Assembly: GCA_947034885.2 (NCBI GenBank)
Contig: OX344752.2
Coordinates: 20,235,386-20,299,385, forward strand
From: Thuidium tamariscinum
Taxonomy: Eukaryota > Streptophyta > Bryopsida > Hypnales > Thuidiaceae
Length of the DNA stretch: 64,000 bases
Direction of reading: 5' to 3'
Under the pieces are notes generated by a model that had not been told where the DNA came from, ran no database searches, and was given only the letters and a program-made list of their open reading frames with translations. Positions 13,023-24,346 of this stretch are shown one piece after another (the first letter of the stretch is position 1; each line of letters opens with the position of its first letter). The position numbers and the translations under genes were made by a program.

Positions 13023-13283
13023 AGAGGATTTTCAGCTTGTGTAGAAGACTGCGAGTTCCTAGACTGTAGGAACTCATTGAAAGCTGCCACAGAGGCGATC
13101 TGATGTGGCTAAGAGACTGCCACATCAGATATTAATATTTAATTAATATTTTAATATTTTTTAAAAAACATTTAAAAACATTTAAAAATTTTTATTTTTT
13201 TATTTTTTTATTAATTAATTTGACGAGTTTACAAACTGGGGAACAGGGCTGAAACGGTCTCTTAGAGCCGTGAAAAATCTTCT
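13023..13283. mobile_element. TA-flanked inverted-repeat element, family copy 1
   Basis: The left terminus AGAGGATTTTCAGC and the right terminus GCCGTGAAAAATCTTCT pair as imperfect inverted repeats, each next to TA (13021-13022, 13284-13285). Related copies lie at 20179-20359 and 27241-27522. They share an early block (GAGTTCCTAGACTGTAGGA here, GAGTTTCCAGACTGTGGAG at 20207), a central GCCACATCA or GCCATGTCA block and an A/T-rich middle. TA duplications point to a Tc1/mariner-like source. Non-coding. Confidence 0.65.
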
Positions 13284-13593
13284 TATGCAACTTACTTGTG
13301 AATAAATACTTGTTAGAATAAATAGTAATTTCAGCCACTTAAGTAGGTGCCTTTAGAATGTTCAACTTTGTATTTAAAAACATTCATCAAATGGAAATTC
13401 GGATGGTTGGTCACTAAAATTAGAAACTTTTTCAATTGGTCATGATCCCACCTATTAGTGGTTTTATATATTTGGTTTGAAAAATTCATATCAAATCCAA
13501 TTCTTATTAGACCAATGTGATTTCACTTGGGTTTCATTCAATTCACCTAATTCTTTCTTTGAATATTAAGGTAGGTACATCCAAAAGCGCATC

Positions 13594-13675
13594 GTTCTTC
13601 AAAGTACCATCTACAATCAATGTACATTTCCCAAATGAGTAATGTATACAGGTTGTAGATGGCACTTTTAGGAAC
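13594..13675. repeat. 82-bp stable hairpin
   Basis: The arms 13594-13628 and 13641-13675 pair over about 35 bases with a few mismatches, around a 12-base loop. The arm core is ACCATCTACAATCAATGTAC against TGTATACAGGTTGTAGATGG. The size and geometry would fit a short MITE or a small-RNA precursor. There is no evidence of expression. Confidence 0.6.
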
Positions 13676-13976
13676 AAACTTTGAACTTTAATAACTGTTG
13701 CATACTGTATCCAAATGTTGCGTTTTTTGGTGTATTAGAATGTGCTTTTACTTGCCAACAAGGCTGTATGAAAATTTGAATAACCTAATAACAGTAACTA
13801 GGCACAATATGAATAAGTGGCACTTTTAGGTGCACCCAACTTACATTGATAACAACCAACACATTGCACAAGATACCCAAATTGCAAATCTGAGTAATCA
13901 TGGGCTATTCTACCTTATAAATGAAAACATAGGTTTCTTCTTACCTTGCAATGAAACTTGTTTCTTTTGTGTCAAA

Positions 13977-14082
13977 ATACATAAATACATAAATAAATAC
14001 ATACATAAATACACACATAAATACATAAATACATAAATACATAAATACATAAATACATACATAAATACATACATAAATACAT
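13977..14082 (+). repeat. (ATAC / ATAAATAC)n microsatellite
   Basis: About 106 bases of imperfect repetition of ATAAATAC and ATAC. It sits at the boundary between AT-rich intergenic DNA and the GC-richer ceramidase leader. Confidence 0.95.
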
Positions 14083-14265
14083 AGAAGAGGTGCATGTGAG
14101 CAAAAGTACACGGCAGTATACTACAGTATGATTTTCCTGCGTGTCGCGCCCCCAAGGAAAACAAAAAGAACAAGGCCGGACACTGGCAGTCTGGCACTGA
14201 GCGGTCAGGCCCCTCCAGCCAGCCAGACTCCGATGGAATCACGACTTCAATAGCTGGCCCCCAAA

Positions 14266-14301
14266 TTAGGGTTGTTATGACGTAATCACCGGAAACCCTA
14301 A
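14266..14301 (+). promoter_or_regulatory. Candidate promoter motifs of the ceramidase gene
   Basis: A reverse telo-box TTAGGGTT (14266-14273), a bZIP-type core TGACGTAA (14278-14285) and a forward telo-box AAACCCTAA (14293-14301) lie within 36 bases, at the start of the GC-richer island upstream of the ceramidase gene. Telo-boxes are known near transcription starts of plant housekeeping genes. A GAGA run follows at about 14389-14400. No clear TATA box was seen. The role is inferred from motifs and position. Confidence 0.45.
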
Positions 14302-15914
14302 ATTGACCACTACAGTAGCGGAGCAGAGAAGTTTCAGTTAGCGAATTCACCAAGTCGATGATGCCAGACCGACTGAAGTTACCGCCCGAGAGAGAGAGTG
14401 AAATCCCGCCGTGGGATGAGGCGCCAGCTACTGCGGAGCTTCAGTTCGGTGTCCGTAGACTGACGGATGACTGAGTGAGCTCACTTCGGTGAACTCGTTG
14501 GAAAAATTCAGTCTTCTCGAGTGTTGCTCGCGACGGAGCGATTCCGCATCTCGTCTCGCTTGCTGTCCCCTTCGTTACTCTGCTTCGGGTTTGGCGCGGA
14601 ACTCCTTGCGTGTCGTGCGTAGTGCCTGCCTCGATTCTAAGGTCTCGCCTGCTATTTAGGGCTGTTCTCGGTCGCTGTGGGGGACTGGGGTTTCTTTTGC
14701 TGCGCTGCGGAGGCTGTGGAGGTAAAATTCAATTTTGTAAGTGGTGGCCTGTCTTGGATTTTGCTGATTCGACTACTGATTGTGAATCTAGAGGCACGTG
14801 ACAGCCTAGGGAGTGTCGGTATGTGGAAATTTTGAGGCTATGACTTTCGGTTTTGGAAAGAAGCGACCATGAGCGATCTCTGCTCAAGCTAGTTGTTGTG
14901 ATCATTCTTTGCGTGGAGAGTGAATCACGGAATAAATTTTCTGGTTTACCTGCATCTGGGTATTCTTCATGCACGGATTTGACGATCTGTGTGATTGCAC
15001 CACGGAATTAGTTTGCGCGCGCGTTGTGACGGGAGTAAGGGTTGTAATCTGCCTTAAGCTGTAGCGGCAGAGATGTCGTGATATATACCAGTTGCTCGTT
15101 CAACGTTTTCGAGCGAGCATGTTTTCTCAGAGTAACTACTGAGGCAGGGTAAGTTCTTGTGATAGTAATTGCTGGAAAACGTCAGGTTGTTGACTGTTAC
15201 CAGCTGGAGTAGTTTTGGGGTTCCCTTGGGGTTTAATTGTACGGAGGAACTTTGAGCCATGTTGGGGAGACTGTTCTACGAGGCATGATTTGTGAGTTGT
15301 CTGAAAGCAAAGAACACGAATTAATGGAGAAGATGTTTCCTCTAGGGTTTAGTGTTGGGGTTCCAGCAATCTGTTGCGATGGTGAATCTTCTCATCGTTG
15401 CTTGGCTTTATGTCAGCAGGAAGACTCGTACTTCAGGGAGGTACTGGGGAAGTGCACTTGATGGATGGACCAGTAGTTGTGTATCGCTTTTGTGGGAAGC
15501 TTTGGATAATATCTGATCTCTCTCGAGGTCTGGATTCCCAGTTCCTATTTGGCGGAATAAAAACGCGCTGGTTCAACTCATTCTGCACTCTTGGCCAGAT
15601 TGTAAGGTCCTTCCTGACATAGGGTGATGAAAAGGAACGTTTTTGGGTTCAACGTGTTAGATTAGTGGTGGAAAGTATCAGAGCGGGCACACTTGAACGT
15701 TTGTTTCCGTCTATTTTTTTGGGTAGGGTTGTAATTTTTTTTCCTCTGACAGAGAACATGTTCGGTTTTTTTCAGGCTTGACTTGAGAGGCCATAGTGAG
15801 GGAGCTCGACTGTGAGCAATAATGGAGAATAGAGTTCTCACATTTTCAATTTGAAAAGTTGAGAAGCGGAAGTTTGGAGGTGGGGTCGGAGCTGTTGAGT
15901 CTTTTTTCTGTTCG
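14302..15914 (+). other. Probable 5' leader of the ceramidase gene with a leader intron
   Basis: This 1.6-kb stretch has gene-like base composition but no convincing reading frame. A textbook acceptor (GGTTTTTTTCAG, ending at about 15776) lies 138 bases before the start codon, and a possible donor GAG/GTAAAATT lies near 14722, so a leader intron of about 1 kb is plausible. Many small frames here are open on both strands and none has a domain. The leader-intron model is inference from splice-site appearance. Confidence 0.4.
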
Positions 15915-17027
15915 ATGGCTGGTTCTGAGGGGTATTGGGGGCCGATCACGGCGAGCACTGAGTGGTGTGAGAAGAACTATGAAGTCACGCCTATGGTGGC
16001 GGAGTTTTACAACACCATATCGAACATCCCGGGGATATTTCTTGCATTGATAGGCCTGTATTACTCCATCAGTCAAAGATTTGAGCGGCGGTTTAGTGTT
16101 CTTCACTTGTCCACGATCGCGTTGGGATTCGGCAGCATGCTTTTCCATGCTACTCTGAAACATGCGTAAGCGTCATATTCATCCTCGTAGAATGCGTTTA
16201 CAGGTTACCTTTTTTTCCTGGCGTTGCAAGGTCTGTCGGCTTGACTCAAGACTCTCCTGCTGCTGTGACATGATGTTCCATCCGTCTTTCTCTTCAGCAC
16301 TCATTTTAGTTTTGGGGTGTGGTATGTGGAAGTATCGAAACCATGTCATTGTCGGGTTTCGACAGCCTTGTGATGCGTGTGCAATTTGAGATATTATGAA
16401 GTTCATAGCACGCAGTGGTTGTGCTGGAGCGGAGAATGAATCAAATTGATGATTTACTGACTTGTGATTATCGTGCTTGCCTGGTTGCCTTGGAAGAGCA
16501 GTCAACAGCAGAGTGACGAGACTCCCATGGTGTGGGTGATGCTCCTGTTCATCTACGTGCTGTATTCCCCAGATTGGCATTACCGGAGTACGATGCCGAC
16601 TGTACTGTTTTTGTATGGAACCATCTTCGCTATTCTGCACTCGCAGTTCAGATTCGTGGCGGGGTTCCAGCTGCATTACGTGTTTCTGGCGTTGCTGTGT
16701 CTGCCAAGGATGTACAAATATTACATCCACACAACAGATCCTCTAGTGAGGAAACTGGTTCATCGGTATGTTTTGTTCCTGGTTGTGGGTGCGATGTTCT
16801 GGCTGGCAGACCGGCACTTGTGCAACCAGATGTCGAAGCTTCCGGTGAACCCTCAAGGGCATGCTTTGTGGCATGTGTTGATGGGTTTCAATTCATATTT
16901 CGGGAACATGTTCTTGCTGTATTGCCGAGCTCAGCAGCGCGACTGGAACCCGAGGATAGAGTACTTGCTGGGAGTTCTTCCCTTCGTGAAGGTTAAGAAG
17001 AGCGATACTGGACGAAAGGAGCAATAG
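15915..17027 (+). CDS. ACER: Alkaline (phyto)ceramidase, ACER family; two coding exons
   Basis: Hydrolyses ceramide or phytoceramide to a sphingoid base and a fatty acid; a multi-pass ER/Golgi membrane enzyme. Exon 1 is 15915-16165 (donor GC/GTAAGC) and exon 2 is 16502-17027 (acceptor GAGCAG/T). They join in frame as ...TLKHA-QQQSDETPMVW and give 258 residues, close to Arabidopsis ACER. The ceramidase family signatures are visible: the N-terminal calcium-site region EWCEKNY (16-22) with E30 and N33, Ser74 and His78 in GSMLFHATL, Asp89 in SDETP, SPDWHYRS (106-113), and HALWH with His204 and His208. By analogy with human ACER3, His78, His204 and His208 should bind the catalytic zinc. Several hydrophobic segments match the 7-TM fold. 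The start is the first ATG in this frame with homology directly after it. The intron (16166-16501) is 336 bases. All key residues are present, so the gene looks functional. It stands alone, with no neighbour within 15 kb. Confidence 0.94.
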
Positions 17028-17580
17028 CAAGATTGCATTCCCGACTGATAGGTGCTTTGTCTGGCGTCTTGTAGGCGCTCGGCCTCCGACCAGGTACAGT
17101 TATTAGAAATTTAATGTGAGAGTCAACGAATGTAATTTAACCTTTTTTTTTTTGGTATCATTGGCACGGGCAACATTAATAGCTCGGAGCTATTTGGTTC
17201 TCATTTGTAATATAGTGTCTTCTGGTGGATTTATAGCCAAGAGTTGTCTGGTCCGCTGAGGTTTAGGTACAGGCCGATCGCCAAACCGTGTGCTTGTGCC
17301 TTCAGCTGTTCGAACGTCAACATCTCTCTGGAGGGCAATATGCTAACTCGAGAGTTGACGAATATGAAAGTTGGAGGACTCATTTTCAGGTTAATGAAAT
17401 AAGGTTATCAGTGGATGTGGGCATCACATTTGCAAGTGTGTCTTCCATGAGTTGGAAGTATACGATTTTCTTAAACCTGCGTCAACCCTGGAATATCCAC
17501 ATTGGCATTTGGATGATTTCAATTGAGCATTGTACGATGAGTAACAGCATTTTCTTAATCCAATTTTTTTAGAGCTTCAT
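17028..17580 (+). other. Ceramidase 3' flank / probable 3' UTR
   Basis: The composition stays intermediate until about 17.5 kb, then drops to AT-rich. AATGTAATTTAA near 17130 and AATATAG near 17208 are possible weak polyadenylation contexts. An open frame at 17288-17572 (94 codons) has no domain and is more likely untranslated sequence. Confidence 0.4.
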
Positions 17581-18732
17581 GTATGCATGGGATGTTGGAG
17601 AAAATAATGTCATTGTATTATTCTATGTGAGAAGATGCTCAAAAAAATGGATCACAATAATGGATCCGATGGATCACTAATTAGTGCACCCTGGCAATTT
17701 ATTCTTCCTTGCTCTTGATCTTAATTTTGTGATAAAAATTATCTTTTTTGGATTTAAGCCCAACTAATAATTTGAAAAATATTTTCAAAAATTATAAATA
17801 TTCAATTTGGGATCAATTTTAGAACAGAGAATATTTAATATTTGGTTTCAAATTATTTTGGAAATATTAGTGGTGGTTGTAGGAATTGGTCTAAACCATC
17901 TAGGGATCATTTAAAAAAACTTTTGCCTAAACTCATCATTAAAACATTATTCAAAGTTGCACTTGTCAATACATTTCTTACTTGTAGTATTAGTATATTT
18001 CTAATAAAATAGATATCATAAATAATATTGACATTTCACTACAAAATTATTGTTTAAAGGGGACTTAAACAATTCATTTTGATAGCATCATAAACACAAC
18101 AAAATGAACAAATTCCTTTAGATGGCATTTTGCTACATTTCATAGTCTATTGAATTTCTAAAATACCAAATTGGGACCTAATACTTTGACCTATTATTAT
18201 TTATTATAATTCATCTATTTAAATAAAATCTTTATGTAGATATGTAATTATACCACCTACCATCTACCAAGGAAAAAAAATATTTGAAGAACAAAATATC
18301 TAATAAACTTCAAATGAATCAATTGGTAGAAGAAGAATGCATTTTTTTAGTGCCACACTAAACTCTAAAATTCAAGTAAGATGTATAGGCTCCAAAGAAT
18401 CACCTACAAAATCATACATTGAAAAAAGTTAAACCTTTTTGGTGGCTAGGATCTTTTGGGTTTTTTAAAAAAGTCTAAAAGTATTACTTGGCCATTCTCT
18501 TGGCAATGGCAAATGAAGTTGCTGCTTCTATAGGTGTTCATTGGCTTGAAATTACACCTTTGAGTTGTTGTATGTCACAATTATTGGCTTGGAAAGTATT
18601 AAATTTACAAAGTTGATGTTGGCATGCTCTTGTAGTGTGTTGGTGAATCTCTGAATGTTTGACTAGCATGAAGAATCTCATCAATTTAATGATTATATTG
18701 TGTGATGATGCAGGGACCTGTACAGCAATCCT
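17581..18732. other. AT-rich intergenic DNA, nothing supported
   Basis: No coding frame, RNA gene or paired terminal repeat could be supported. Confidence 0.55.
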
Positions 18733-18736
18733 TTAA

Positions 18737-19580
18737 CCTCTAAATACCCAAGGCCTGTTTTGAGCTTCTTGGAATTTGTTCTAAGTTGAACAAAATGCTA
18801 ATATTTCGATAAGTTGTATCAATTTTTTTGAATTGTAACCGTGCAAATTTAAACTAGACATGTTAGAAATTGCATTGGAAAATAAAATACAACAATATCA
18901 CTTATAAAGTGAAAGAGTATAATGTTTAACCATGAGGGTGTGAAAAGTGCAAAAGTAATGTGAAGTCTTTCTATCCTCTTCTTGCAAGTCAAATGTGAAA
19001 AGTTGGTGACCAAAAAAATATGAGGTTAGAGACCCTAACATGCATAACTCCAATCAATTTATGGCTTTTCAAAATCTACTCTACATTTTTTTGTAAATGA
19101 ATTTTGAATGTGATTTTTTCCCCAAGATCTAGTGTATTTGAGGCTCTTTTTCAAGAGCTTTCAACACTATGGAAAGTCAAGATTGCAAGGGTACCCTTTC
19201 ACAAATTCTCAATAGAAAAATCACCATCATTCATTTTCGAGATCAAATTTTTGACATCGAAATTAGACTTCTAAAAGAACTTTTCAAAAATATAAACTAC
19301 TAAAAATAGAAATTTGATTAGGTTTTATTTAACTTCAAAGTTTTGCAAATACCAAATCACTATTAAAAACTTGTGTTTTAAATGACAAATTTTAAGTGAC
19401 ATTCAATGTAGCAACTCATGTTTTTATGTCCAAACTGAAATCTACCATAACATCTTGATGTTATAGTAGACATCGATTTGAACATAAAAACATAGGTTGT
19501 TACATTGGATGTCACCTAAAATCCATCATCTAAAATACAAGTTTCTTATAGTGAAATTTGATGCCTTCAGCATTTAGGGG
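18737..19580. mobile_element. TTAA-family element carrying a nested CACTA MITE
   Basis: The left end CCTCTAAATACCCAAGG follows TTAA (18733-18736). The right end CCTTCAGCATTTAGGGG is followed by TTGA (19581-19584), a one-base variant of TTAA. The two ends pair as imperfect inverted repeats over about 17 bases. The element is 844 bp, close to the 882-bp copy at 21948. It has no transposase frame. A CACTA-type MITE (19358-19553) was inserted into it. Confidence 0.55.
19358..19553. mobile_element. CACTA-type foldback MITE, 196 bp
   Basis: Starts CACTATTAAAAACTTGTG and ends with the near complement (ACAAGTTTCTTATAGTG). The arms pair over most of the length, including ATGTTTTTATGTCC against its complement. 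The flanks are AAT (left) and AAA (right), a likely decayed 3-bp duplication. It shares a middle block (CAACCTGTGTTTTTATGTC-like) with the MITE at 24347-24562, so the two are one family. Confidence 0.78.
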
Positions 19581-19584
19581 TTGA

Positions 19585-20178
19585 ACGGAACACTACTGTC
19601 AAGTATTTACAATGTTGACTACAAATTAGAAACCATGTAAGATGAATGCAAATGAATGCTCACATTACTCAACACCAAAGAGAATTTCTTGCATTCCTGC
19701 ATGTGGTTGTTTGAATTAGGGTATTGTGTTTCAGTGGGAGTCTGCGAGTGAGCTCTCAAGGGACTCTCTTTTGTTCTTCTCTAGAAAAATTGTAAGTATT
19801 TCAAGAGCCAATCAAATGATGAGAAGTCATTTACGTGCTTACAAAATAAGCTAGAATTAATTGCAACAATACGAAAAAGCTTTCATCAAGTTAAAAAGTT
19901 GGTTCTTGTAAATAGTTTTTAAAATAAGTGTATGAAAATTGATTTGTTAAATTGGTGATATTCCATTCCTCTACTATGATGCAAGTAGTGCAATTTGAAA
20001 CCTAAATCAACATGTGCCCTAGTTTGTTGTGTAAAATTACACCTTCCTAAAGATGCATGCCACAATTTTTGATTTGGAAAATACTGCCAAATTAATGACA
20101 TTGAAGTTGTATACTTTTTGTTGTATCGTGATGCAATTTGTCTAGATTTGCCATCCTAAATTTTCTAGTAATACATTA
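19585..20178. other. AT-rich intergenic DNA, nothing supported
   Basis: No feature could be supported between the TTAA element and the next TA-flanked element. Confidence 0.5.
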
Positions 20179-20359
20179 GGGGAGATTGAGGCTAAAACAA
20201 GATTGTGAGTTTCCAGACTGTGGAGAATGAGGGAATTGCACAGTGGCAGCAATGTGACATAGATGAGACTCAGCCATGTCATTTTATTTATTTTTTGAAA
20301 AAAAAATTTGGACTTTTTATCATATTTCAGGACCCAATTTTTTGTTAGACTTGAAATCC
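20179..20359. mobile_element. TA-flanked element, family copy 2 (internally deleted)
   Basis: The left terminus GGGGAGATTGAGGC follows TA (20177-20178). The block TTTGGACTTTTTATCATATT near 20308 matches TTTGGACTTCTTTTCATATT in the 27241-27522 copy, and each is followed by TCAGGACCC. The sequence then jumps to TTGAAATCC/TA, so the 3' third seen at 27241-27522 is missing. The right edge is tentative. Confidence 0.5.
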
Positions 20360-20701
20360 TAGTATTATTACTAGGCTTTTTCAATATCTCTATAGCTATT
20401 TAATAATTATATATTTTAAGATTTGGACTTACTTTTATAAGATATTCTAAATCTTATTATATACTTCAATTTGTCAAAAGAAAATTTCTTCTTTTGTCAA
20501 ATAAAGAATATGATGCCATATATAGACACCAAAAAAATAGTTGTTCCAGAAACTAACACAAGCTCCAGTACATTGGTCATCCCTTACAAACTAACAAGCT
20601 ATACAATTTAAACCACCATGTGGCTATGCTTGATTAGAGACTTAATTAAAACTATTTTGACGGCAATTTTAAAACTTGTGCCTTCAATTCAGCCCAGTTA
20701 A

Positions 20702-20882
20702 GGTAGAGGCACCCAATGGCGTGTGTTTCTACAGCAGTCATTCATTCTAGAACAGAAATGTAGCGGGACTGTAGACTGCTTATTGTTTTAGGTCAAAAAA
20801 ATAAGTCATGTACTACCTACCTACATTTATAGCCTGAAATCATTGTGCGCTATAGAACTGCACGCCATTGGGTGCCTCTCCC
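20702..20882. mobile_element. TTAA-flanked 181-bp MITE
   Basis: The left terminus GGTAGAGGCACCCAATGGCG and the right terminus CGCCATTGGGTGCCTCTCCC are inverted repeats of about 22 bases with one mismatch. TTAA lies at both edges (20698-20701, 20883-20886). TTAA duplication is the known piggyBac signature, but the termini differ from the larger TTAA family in this window. Non-coding. Confidence 0.75.
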
Positions 20883-20886
20883 TTAA

Positions 20887-21943
20887 GGGGCCTCAACTAG
20901 CGGGTAACCAATGAGCTGACGGTTAATTGCTTACCATCCTAGCCAGTCCATCTCAAGATAGTTACTTTCTCTTATTTTCAATATCTCAAGCAATGGCTTG
21001 ATTTGTTGTTGCTTTTGCCAAGTTTTATGAACCAAAATAGCTCTTGCTTGTAGTGGAGAATACAAATTAGCTCTAGACTTTCAAAATGGTGTTAGGCTTG
21101 CAAAATAGCGGCCAATAGGTAGTGAAGAAGTTTGATATTAATTTTTTAATGACTTAGCTTTTCTATTGTACATGTTTGCAATACTTCTTTAGTGGACAAA
21201 CAATAACAAGTTGTGGTATACTTGAAGACACCTCGTATACATTGATTAGCATACTTACTATTCGCTGATTGGTACGGATACAGGTGAGGGTTACCACCCC
21301 TAGAGAATTTTTTCGAAAATCTCCAAACAATCTTTATTGGCAGGTGAAGGACCTGTATTTGTTATAGTTACTATACTTGGATATCTAAATCTCACATATT
21401 GCTCACAATTTGTCTTTACTTGTAGTCAATCATAGCTATTTTGATGGTCACTATTGTAGCTCTAATAATTTATTTTAGGCTTATGTTCTTTGACATGATT
21501 GGTAGACTGTTTGCACATACAATAGTAGTTGTGATAACTAGATACACGCAACTTGACTCTATCTCTTTGGAAAGGATTCCTTTACACATTTTTTAGGGAA
21601 TCTTAGGTTGGTTTTGGATTGTGGGCCCTTACTATAATCTTAATTGATTACAAGTTGACATTGGCTTACCTATGGTTGGACTTTTCTTATAATAGTCTCC
21701 TTTTCATCAACTTTTGCTCATCATTGTCTGTATACAGATTGATTATAACTTATCCAAAGAAGTTCATTTTTACAATAGAAACTTTTGTTAGCCTAGGGTT
21801 ATTATTGACTATTGAAAGCCCTAATTATGGTCAAGTTAGTAGTGATTGATATGCCATGAGAATGTTTGTGAGTTGATAGTCCACTACTTTTTTGACCAAT
21901 GTTCTTATCATGGTTTCCTACAATCTCAAGATTTGTTACCTTA
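20887..21943. other. AT-rich intergenic DNA, no gene recognised
   Basis: The longest open frame (21619-21849, plus) starts at a TTG codon and shows no domain. Nothing else could be supported. Confidence 0.5.
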
Positions 21944-21947
21944 TTAA

Positions 21948-22829
21948 CCCTTTAAGGACCGTGGTTGATTTAGAAGGCGGGCATAGTTCTTTAGGAAATT
22001 GAATTTTGTGGCCAATTTAAGGATGTAATCTTAGATCAAACCATATAAAGTTTTGCCATACAGGAGATTCTTCAACTTAACAAAAAATCAAACTCATCCA
22101 ACGGTACAAATTGCTATAAATAAAATAGAAGGTCCATAAATCAACCTTTTAAGGTTTAGAAGTGAATTTTGGGGGAAGTAGAACATTTTAAAATATTTTT
22201 CAATAATTTTTCCTCGAGAGGCGAGTAAAATAGACATCTAACCCAAGTTGTTTCATATTTTTTTGAAGCTTTTTGAAATTAGTTACAAATTTTTGAAGTT
22301 CATAGGAAATGATCATCTGTGGTCATTAAAAGCAATACCCTTCTAAAATGTGCAGATTTGGTACATTGAAGAAAGAAAAATGTACATCTAAATCATGTTT
22401 TCTTTTAGAGCCTTGTTGGAATTTGAATTATTTTCCTTAATCCTCAAAAATCAATGACTTAAATGGCCCTTTAGAATTTGTGCTACATAAATTTCAATGC
22501 ATAAGTTTACTTTGGGCATTCATGAGATTACAAAGCAATACTTATGCCTTGTTATGACATCAAGATACAAAAAAATGTCACAAATTGGTTGATATTTTTT
22601 TGTATTTTTGTTGAACGCTTCCCATTTTAGAATCTAGGCAATTTGAGTTTGCAACCTCACAGCTAATGCATTAATGCTCCAATTCTTTTTAAATTGGTTT
22701 TGTTTGAAGCGCATGAAGACATTCTAATTGTGTTACTCTTTGAGATTTTTGTGATCAAATGTATTTTGAACAATATTAGACCGAGAGTGCAAAAATCAAC
22801 CAAAAAGTGGTCGACCGGTCCTTAAAGGA
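21948..22829. mobile_element. TTAA-flanked element with CCCTTTAAGGACCG termini (best copy)
   Basis: TTAA (21944-21947) precedes CCCTTTAAGGACCG. At the other end CGGTCCTTAAAGGA precedes TTAA (22830-22833). The termini are inverted repeats of 14 bases with one mismatch, and the target is TTAA on both sides, the arrangement known for piggyBac-class transposons. The 882-bp interior has no transposase frame. It holds two diverged copies of a ~170-bp block (GACATCTAACCCAAGTTGTT near 22229 and TACATCTAAATCATGTTTTC near 22383). Non-autonomous. Confidence 0.72.
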
Positions 22830-22833
22830 TTAA

Positions 22834-24343
22834 TATACATCCTTACAATTTAACAATAATCTATATATTTGTTACACAAGTCCTATATGGTCAAGAATAA
22901 GATACTAGTTTTGAAGATATTCTCTCTGTATTAGCTAGTTTTTGGGTGAAATACTAGACTAAAAGCTATTCCTAAAACTGAGTATGATTTTCAAAAGGGA
23001 AATAGAATCTATCTTGATTCAATCGGTAAAGTATTGAAAAAAACTTTTTTTTCCTTTTATTGGGTAATTACTAGCCTTAACAATAGCCATATGTTTTTTT
23101 TAAATGTGTTTTGGGAATAGCAAAAGTAATAGGCCTAAAATGGCCATTCTTTACCTCAATCCCCCCTAATGACATCATGGGTAGTCAAAATCTAGATTTC
23201 CTAACAACAAATGTTGAGATTTCATATCCTTATTGAAAACTCAAGGTTAGTAGAAACTAAACTAAATTTTGAACGTGCACAAAGGTTTATTCTCCTAAAC
23301 CCTAAGCATAGTAACACCTATACATCTTATACTTAGATTTCATTTCTAATGCTGCTATTCTAGATAACCTTTTCAAACTTGTTGAAAGAGACGATACCAA
23401 TTCAATCCATGCAGTGCCAATGCCAATACTATACTTTTGAGAGATAAAGTGGCCATCTATACAACAACAAAACGGACAACATCAGAATATGAGTTCAAAA
23501 CGCCTCAAATGCAAATTTATCTCAAATTCTAATCATCACCTTGACAACCAAAAGTAGAGGATGTTGAGATTCAAAATACTAAGGTACAAAGTACATTGCC
23601 TATATCTACCCTCAACAAGAAACCTCAATTCCAAGATGCAAGAATTCCTTCCACACCGTGAAGTAGATGACTTCATCTAAAGTGGCAATTTGAAGTATAT
23701 CCAAACCCAAAGGCTAAAATCCTAATTTTCTATAACAAGCCCTACTTACCAAATGTGAATTTCTAAATTCAAACTTAAGATGCACTGATGTAGAAGAACC
23801 AAATACCTTTTAAATTTAAACACTGAAATTGGATGAGTTTTCAACAATAAGAAAATTTTGAAAACTAGCAACAATTGCCAAGTGCTCTCATCTACAACCA
23901 AATTAAAAAAATCCTAATTCTTGAATTACTTGCCGTCATAGGAAGGCACTCAACTTTCTCTAAATAGGTTCTATAGCTCAGGAAAACTAGCAATGATTGC
24001 GAAGTTCTTTTACCTCTAGCCAAATTAAACAAACCCTACACCAGATTGTTCAGATCTCTTCACCAAAGGTAGTTACATGAACACTCCAATTCTACAATCA
24101 AATTGAATACTCAATCCCATCGCCCTCTTACTTCATGGATATGGTACCCTTTAAAGGACAATGTCAACCTAACAAACAAACCAAGATCTATAAATGAGCA
24201 TTGACTTTTGCATACAAATTCTCATTAATATCTTAACAAACATTGATAGATTTCGGGATCATGATATACATTAAAAACCTCTCAAAGCATACAAGGGACC
24301 AAAATTGGACACTACATATAGAAGATGCCTTCGAAACAATTTA
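22834..24343. other. AT-rich intergenic DNA, no gene recognised
   Basis: No frame above 60 codons carries a domain on either strand. The block 23340-24200 is somewhat richer in C and may be degraded coding or transposon DNA, but nothing identifiable remains. Confidence 0.5.
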
Positions 24344-24346
24344 TTC

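Noticed and set aside
13910-14353. 147-codon minus-strand frame over the microsatellite
   Set aside because: Its C-terminal half is a translated ATAC repeat (repeated MYVFMYLC-like text), so it is an artefact.
16179-16730. 183-codon minus-strand frame opposite the ceramidase gene
   Set aside because: It covers the intron and exon 2 in antisense and has no recognisable domain.
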